A stretch of 64,000 bases of DNA from Tetmemena sp. SeJ-2015 (Eukaryota; Ciliophora; Spirotrichea; Sporadotrichida; Oxytrichidae), in assembly GCA_027382625.1 (NCBI GenBank), contig JAJKFJ010021573.1, positions 1 to 64,000 on the forward strand, given 5' to 3'. Shown in pieces: positions 58,140 through 64,000 of this stretch (position 1 is the first letter of the stretch; each line of letters starts with the position of its first letter). Under the pieces are notes generated by a model. That model had not been told where the DNA came from. It searched no databases and saw only the letters and a program-made list of their open reading frames with translations. Position numbers and translations under genes: made by a program.

Positions 58140-58477
58140 AAATTTTATAAATTCTCCATCCGTGTACCACACTCAAATCACTTTGAGAATTTAGCTCTTC
58201 ACTTTCTCTAAATAAGTAAAGAATTATGATTTTCAAAATATTCAATTCCATTAATTTAATAGTGATTTTTGAATATTATAGTTGAGAAAATAATTTAAAA
58301 TATAATTATAGGATGAATATTACTAGTTGGTAGTGGTTTGGTTGAGCTAAGATATACATTCTGTTGAGTCCTTGTACTGTCATTCATATTACTCTACTCT
58401 TTAAATATAGAGATTATTTAAATTTGATGTCGACCCTCACAATTAAATGGACAAAGAAGTGCATAAGTTCTTTAAAA

Positions 58478-58801
58478 ATGATCGTTTTACAGAGGAACTT
58501 GAAAGTACCAAAATAGGAGCCAAATGTTGAGGATACGTAAGACATCAATCCCAATCAACAGAGATTCTCTTTCACTATAAATCTCAAAGACTTACAAAAG
58601 TATGCTCGCATTTTTATACTCATAAACAGCATCAAGAACATAACCATTTCCACTCGCTAGCAAAACCCTCAACGACTCCACTTCCAGAAGGAGTCAACTC
58701 TCACCCTCAACTGCCAATTACTCTAAGTGCAATCAGAAACATTAAAAGTGAGATTGAGACTGTATTCTTCAAGATTCTTGCACTAATCTAAAAGGAACTG
58801 A
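58478..58801 (+). CDS. Diverged ubiquitin-like protein, copy B
   Basis: A complete 107-codon frame: MIVLQRNLKVPKQEPNVEDT, QDINPNQQRFSFTINLKDLQ, KYARIFILINSIKNITISTR, QQNPQRLHFQKESTLTLNCQ, LLQVQSETLKVRLRL..., UGA at 58799-58801. Anchors to ubiquitin are P-x-Q-Q-R-x-x-F, K-E-S-T-L-x-L and the terminal V-R-L-R-L; the diglycine is absent. Between the QQR and KEST blocks there is an insert of about 30 residues that aligns with the spacer of copy A (NLKDLQKYARIFILI versus NNKDIQNYAQICIIL). Here it has no GT donor, so it is read through. GC content is higher than the surroundings, consistent with a conserved coding piece. Confidence 0.5.
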
Positions 58802-59042
58802 CTCACTCATTAAATTTAGAAAAATAATGCTTTAAACTATCACTAATTTAAAATATAACACTTTGCTCAACAACTCTACCCTCATAAGGCACTGCTTACC
58901 ATCGATAATGTAATCAAATTTATCCTATAAAAAATTAATTGAATTAAAATGAATATGTCTTTTCAATTATTTCAGATTTATTAAAAATTAAATCTTTCGA
59001 TTAAGAATTATTCTAAGTTATTTTTATACTTGCTTCTATATT

Positions 59043-59163
59043 TCTCGTTCATAGTTTTAAACGAATTAATTTTTGAATTGATTGAAGATGAGGAAGAAGA
59101 GTTAGATTAAGCTCATATTAATTTTAGATTTGCTACAATAGAACAAGATGCTGATGGGAGATG
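59043..59163 (+). CDS. Short acidic coding island
   Basis: VLNELIFELIEDEEEELDQA then HINFRFATIEQDADGR and UGA at about 59161. Compositionally coding, source gene unknown; possibly the last piece of a gene including copy B of the ubiquitin-like protein. Confidence 0.3.
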
Positions 59164-59626
59164 ATTCTGGTAATTTAATTACTTCTAAGTTTCATCCCAA
59201 AGATTATAATTTTAACCAATAATATATTTTATTTAATATTTAACTATAATAGAGATTATCTCTCATTTTCTACTAATTTAATACAATTTTAATTTAAATT
59301 TTTTAATATATATTTATATGAATGGCAATATATAAAATGAAGAAGCAGGTTTAGCTTATTTATTTTTAAGGATAGCCTTAAATAGATACCCAGATGGTAT
59401 CTAATATTATAATTACAAATTTAAAAATCATTTTATACTTTTCTTTTAGATAAATATATTATTTTTTAAAAAAATAAAATATATAATCTCATTAGAGATT
59501 AAAAATAATCGCTTGATAAAATATAGGTCACATAAGAATAGTTAGTTGATCATGAATTTAAACAATGCTCATTGAAGCGACTTCTAAATACAGGACTGAG
59601 TTTAATTAGGTTACTAAAATTAATGA

Positions 59627-59794
59627 CACACTAAACATAAATCGTTTCCTGTCACCATTGAGCGTTTCTCCTCATTTCTAAATTCTACCATCGCATTGGA
59701 GGAATAAAAGTTGATAGTTATAAAATGCAGACTCTTCAATCATGATACAAAATTTAAGACAATAAAAAACTACAATTGGTAGGAAAGGCAGTGA
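59627..59794 (+). CDS. Unidentified coding island
   Basis: HTKHKSFPVTIERFSSFLNS then TIALEEQKLIVIKCRLFNHD and TKFKTIKNYNWQERQ, UGA at 59792-59794, directly abutting the inverted repeat that starts at 59794. Protein-like alternation of residues; no family recognised. Confidence 0.3.
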
Positions 59795-60380
59795 TTCACC
59801 ATGAATAATCTGGATTACTTATTTGAGATATGAGCAGTCAAAAACTTAGGAGGAGACACAATTTTGCAGATCTAAAAATAGGAGAGATTATATATCGAAC
59901 AAAAATGAATTGAGATTATTGAGTTATGCTATAATATCGCGCCATTAACGCATTAAAAAGTTTAGGCATAATTAAATTTAATATTTAGTAATTATTATAA
60001 GAGTTTCCATTATGTCTTATAGGATTCTATGTTAGAAATTAAAAGTCTGAAATTTTTAGATAATTATATAATCTCACTCTTAATATATTTTATTAAAAAT
60101 TAAGTATTTGTCTGGAAGTCATGGAGCATTATTCTATCTCATGCATAATGTTTCTATAAGAAGATAAAGGAAAGACTTTAGCGAATTGTATAGAGATATT
60201 TAATATTTAATTTAATATTTTTACATGCATAAATTAATGGCAACCTAAAGCATATATTATGCTACTAACTTTTTTCTAATATTATGATGGGCTCCTAATT
60301 TTTTAGCTGCAAAATTTTGTTCTCCTAATTTTTTGACTGCTCATATCTCAAAATAGTAATCCAGATTATTCATGGTGATT
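59794..60380. mobile_element. Inverted-repeat element, about 590 bp
   Basis: 59794-59870 and 60306-60380 are imperfect reverse complements over about 75 bp. Shared blocks include CACCATGAATAATCTGGATT, GAGATATGAGCAGTCAAAAA and ATTTTGCAG. The interior of about 430 nt is AT-rich with no frame of note. Different in sequence from the G-run family. Confidence 0.65.
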
Positions 60381-61220
60381 CTACAAAAAAACTATAATGC
60401 AATGCATGATGGAAGAAACAAATTATTTACACTTCGCAACTTATATTGCGGATAGCTAGGAAGTATTTATTTAACTTTCCATGTTTTGCTTACATTCTGA
60501 CTTATAATTAAAATTTATGTCTTTCCTACTGTTATATTTTACATTGTTTAATTAATAATCATCTATTCGTATTTGCCCTAAAATATATGACTTCCTAATA
60601 AATTCTTTTTAAAACTCCTAAACAAATCGATAAAAAATAAGATTAAAAAGAGATTGCCCCTCCTAAATTTTGAACGAACACGTTTACTAATTTCTTATGT
60701 GAATAACTTGTGAAATCTAACCTTTCTAAGTTATCTATATAAATTTGTCTTCTTTGATCTCTGGGCAGTTGATAATCTTTTGAATATATTCCCTTATTTT
60801 GTTATAAGTTCATCTATTTCTGAAGTATTAAATAATATATGCTGCTTTATCAGCTCATAATATCATTGTAAAGTAGGTACATGAAGTTTAACTTTATAAT
60901 AACTCACTGAGTATCATTTATTCATTATAAATAATTGATGTTTGAGCAAAATCTAACTTATTTGTAATAGTTTTTAATTTTGAATACATAAAATCTCCTT
61001 TTCAATATAAATTCGACTGTATTTAGACAGTAAGATTTATGCCTCCTCAAGAAAATTACTAAAACCTAACAATAAACAAGTTTCATAAATATATTTATTT
61101 CATTATAAAAATCTATACTGTGATTTACAAATTTTATCCTTAGGTTATTTTAGTAGAGTAAATTTATTTTAGAAGTAACATTTGGGGAATGCTTAACAGA
61201 ATGTTAGAAATTACAACGCT
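60381..61220. other. AT-rich stretch, nothing recognised
   Basis: No coding composition or repeat noticed. Confidence 0.4.
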
Positions 61221-63350
61221 ATGTTTTCTCACAGTATGAATACCAGCAAGGAAACATTGAATAGATGGGACAGCAGGGAAAAGAGCATTCATGACCACCT
61301 CAATCTAAGAGTCAATAACTCTTTTAAATAAGTCATCATTTTTAAATATTTTTATATTATAAAATAATTTACATTCGGTAATACAATAACAATTATAAAC
61401 AACATCAAAAATATAATTAGACAATGACTTTAAGATAAAAATATATAAAATTAATTTATTTAGAATAAATATTAGAAATTCAACATCAGATAATTCTAAA
61501 TATAATTTTTAAGAATTTTTAAAAAAATAATTTTATAATTAATTTCTTATAGGTATAAAGGTTCCTGATAATTACTTATAAGCAAATGTTTAATTTGAAT
61601 AACTACCATTCAAGGTCTGTTTTAGGGTAGTATCCAAATAGCAATAAGATCGGACCAGCTATAATAAACGCAAAGAATGCAAGTTATAGAATATCAGCTG
61701 ATCTTGAGGAACAGAGCATCTAGAAAATGAATAATTTAAATAAGAGTGTGATCCTTGTTCAATCCTAAGAAGATGCCCTAAATAACTAAGCAAACAATAT
61801 TAATCTCCCCACCCAAAATGAATTCGATCAAAGCTTCGACGAAACAACTCCCATTATTAAGTCTCATTTCGCTCAACCACCATAGAGTCATCAAATGTTT
61901 AATCCTAAATAAAAATTCTACTAAACTCAGAGATAGCCAAATGCTCTTTCCTCCTCTCAACAATATCAAAATCTTCCCTTTCTTAAAAACTCTTAAGGAC
62001 CTAATGCTATTCATCCATTTCTATCATCAAACTTTAAGAATCAGCCCAACTAGATTCACCTAAACGAAAATTAACTTAATATCCTAAAACCTATGATATA
62101 AAGCAGCCTTAACAATAAATCTTACAGTAAGCGATCTGTTAATGATTATCATTATACTCTTTAAATATATTTACCAGATAAGATCTCAGAATAAAGGAGA
62201 AGTTAAATGCTCGAAAGAGATAACTAAATCAGCTTAACTAATTGTCTATGGAGCTTTATCATTAGCAGTCCTAGATTGCTCAAAGTAGAAGTCCTTTTAG
62301 AGTGCCAGAGGACCAAAGTCACAATACTTTTATATTTGTCATCTATAGAATGAGAGTATATTTTCTTCTAAATTGGCTGATAGATCTAACAGGACTAACT
62401 CTGTGGATGCTGAGACTGATCCAGTTACTTTTCAAGATTTTGAAATTATGTAAAGGACAAGTAATGCAGGCTAAAGCTTTAAATAAAAAGGCCCTCAACT
62501 AACTGATTTTGCAGAGTCTAATTTGAATTATTTTGAGTAAAGGGGCTTGGAGAGAAGCAACATTAGAGTAATAACAAAGCAAAATAGATCCCTTTTGGGG
62601 AAGAGTCTTCTTTCTAAGTTATCTCAGAGCTATATGAATTAGTTCTCGTTCAATCCTCAAGATAGATAAACATAAAATTACTCATAAGCTAAACAATATA
62701 AATCAACTTCTAAGAAATATGATAGCATAGTACTAGGGGACGATTTCAATTTCGAATAAATTGACGCAAACAAAAAACAAACTCAAAAGAATTTATATCC
62801 CTTATTTACAAAATTTATGTTTAATTTGAGAGTTTTCAACAGGAAATAAATGAACAAGTCTATGCTTGAAAATATAGCTGAAAATTAAATGAAAATTGGA
62901 ATTAAATTAAAATAATAAACGAAGAGTTGTAAAATGTTGGAAGTTAAAATGTGAATTTGTAGCTGAATATGGGGCTTGTTCGATAGCTCATTGAAAATTA
63001 ATGTGAGTTATTTCTTTAATAATCTTTGAAGCACCTCTTAGCAGCGAGATATGATGCGCGCAAACTCCCAAAGACCAAATATCAACTTCGTAGTAACTTG
63101 TGTCTCTTATAACTCTTGACTGAGCACTACCACACAAAAGTTGCAAGAATAAAAAGTTATAGAATTTTATGCTCTATCGAATGGTGTAATTATTATTCAA
63201 ATTAGAGATAGTTGAACTGACACTCATTTAATCCATTTTATTTTAATTTCTAATTTAATTCTCTTTTTTATTAAATTCTCAGCTATATTAAATCAGAGGC
63301 ATGGCAAATATAAAAACTAAGTCCTAAGAACCAGTAATGATCTTAATTAT
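61221..63350 (+). CDS. Disordered Q/N/S-rich protein, interrupted by a kinase-bearing element
   Basis: MFSHSMNTSKETLNRWDSRE starts a first piece ending near 61330. After an AT-rich insert of about 230 nt comes MFNLNNYHSRSVLGQYPNSN and a long polar frame (FDETTPIIKSHFAQPPQSHQ; LNENQLNILKPMIQSSLNNK), a frame change near 62250-62340, then LADRSNRTNSVDAETDPVTF and LGKSLLSKLSQSYMNQFSFN up to NRKQMNKSMLEN at 62873. The element 62874-63289 follows, and NQRHGKYKNQVLRTSNDLNY resumes at 63294. No domain recognised. The stop is uncertain; UGA at about 63520 is the first in frame. Confidence 0.5.
62874..63289. mobile_element. Terminal-inverted-repeat element with kinase remnant, copy 2, acting as an IES
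   Basis: The left end ATAGCTGAAAATTAAATGAA is mirrored at the right end (TTTAATTTCTAATTTAATTC ... CTCAGCTATA), giving inverted ends of about 45 bp. AAAT occurs at 62870-62873 and 63290-63293, so removal with one AAAT joins SMLEN to QRHGKYKN of the host gene in frame. Confidence 0.7.
63010..63140 (-). pseudogene. Protein kinase domain fragment inside the element
   Basis: Minus strand reads LLCGSAQSRVIRDTSYYEVD then IWSLGVCAHHISLLRGASKI. This matches kinase subdomains VIII-IX (C-G-S-x-x-x-x-x-x-V-I-R-x-T-x-Y-x-x-x-V-D-I-W-S-L-G-V), with the APE motif lost and no catalytic loop or glycine loop present. It cannot be an active kinase. Confidence 0.65.
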
Positions 63351-63520
63351 ATTTAATTTCAATAGTTCAGCATTACCTATTTTTATCAGCAAATAAGTTT
63401 AATCAAAGTATTTTAGTAAATAAAAATAATAATCAATGGTCAGAGTTTTTCTATAAAAGAGATTAATTATTAAAACAAAAATAATAAATAAAACATTCAT
63501 TTTTAAATTAAATAAGCCTG

Positions 63521-64000
63521 AATTAGATATAAAAAAATATTAAAGATTAGATAAATATTGAAATCTTTATAATCTTATGAGCGAAAATAAGAAGTTAAAA
63601 TATTATTTGGTAATTATAAATTCTGTGAATTCAACATTTTGGATGATAATTCTAGATGGAAATAATATCAATGAAATACATGCTTCGAAAAAAATAGATA
63701 CCATCTAAATTAAAATTATAATGGAGTTTTACTTATTATTGTAAAATTATATTATGAACTTTTCTGTATTCTATATTATATTTATATAAGAAGTCAATTT
63801 AAGGAATTTTGCATAAAAATATTTTGATAAAAAAATCATACAAAATAATTTTAATCATTGTTGGAGAAAGAATAATCAAATTTATTCTTATAAATAATTC
63901 ATTATTACAACTAAAAAATAAAGCTTCAGTGCTTTTAATTTATAAAAATTATATGAGATTTTTAAATTAATCAATCTCAAAACATTTTTAAATTTTAATT
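63521..64000. other. AT-rich stretch to the window end, nothing recognised
   Basis: No coding composition or repeat noticed. Confidence 0.4.

Noticed and set aside
63010..63140. Active protein kinase gene
   Set aside because: Only subdomains VIII-IX remain, the APE and catalytic-loop motifs are missing, and it lies inside a repeat element.
1..64000. CRISPR array, bacterial operon signals, tRNA or rRNA genes
   Set aside because: No regularly spaced repeats, no ribosome-binding sites and no recognisable RNA gene were seen. Introns and the ciliate code exclude a bacterial reading.

Overview
The window reads as germline (micronuclear) DNA of a ciliate, most likely a spirotrich of the Oxytricha/Stylonychia kind (inference). 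Three observations lead there. (1) Genes are only readable if UAA and UAG are sense codons, with Gln at conserved positions (for example CCA-GGC-TAA-GTC-CCT = PGQVP before a DHHC domain), and UGA is the only stop. (2) Conserved protein families are interrupted by short AT-rich inserts that lack GT..AG ends. Each insert sits between two copies of a 2-9 nt direct repeat, and deleting the insert plus one repeat copy restores the frame and the family sequence. This is the MDS/IES/pointer layout of an unrearranged germline. (3) At 31.4-32.0 kb one coding piece lies on the opposite strand, bounded by inverted pointers: a scrambled gene. Ordinary short GT..AG introns (about 28-100 nt) are also present.

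0-30 kb is gene-dense. In order: a RING protein of Sip5 type (-), an RSPH1-like MORN protein (-), a Q/N-rich protein (-), a large disordered protein (+), a POLE3/Dpb4-type histone-fold protein (-), a DHHC palmitoyltransferase (+), an EF-hand protein (-), a small coiled-coil protein (+), an MFS transporter (+), a Trf4-type poly(A) polymerase (-), a multi-pass membrane protein (+), a coiled-coil protein (-), a CFAP97-like protein (-), a cysteine-rich DUF4215 surface protein with a polytopic membrane C-terminus (+), and an ODR4 homologue (+). Spacing is often about 100 bp, as expected for neighbouring macronuclear mini-chromosome precursors.

30-45 kb holds the scrambled locus, an F-box segment, an EED-like WD40 protein, a local family of small secreted proteins, the GID/CTLH E3 subunit RMD5, and a DENN-domain gene. 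The DENN gene carries an 815-bp foldback element between two of its exonic pieces.

45-64 kb is AT-rich and sparse. It contains small coding islands that may belong to one or a few highly fragmented genes, two diverged ubiquitin-like paralogues, two members of a G-run-ended foldback family (one at 41.4 kb, one at 57.5 kb), two copies of a terminal-inverted-repeat element carrying a decayed protein-kinase fragment, and another inverted-repeat element near 60 kb. No rRNA, tRNA, CRISPR array, telomere repeat or transposase gene was recognised. Gene boundaries given here are germline spans; mature proteins need IES removal, and many junctions were not resolved by eye.
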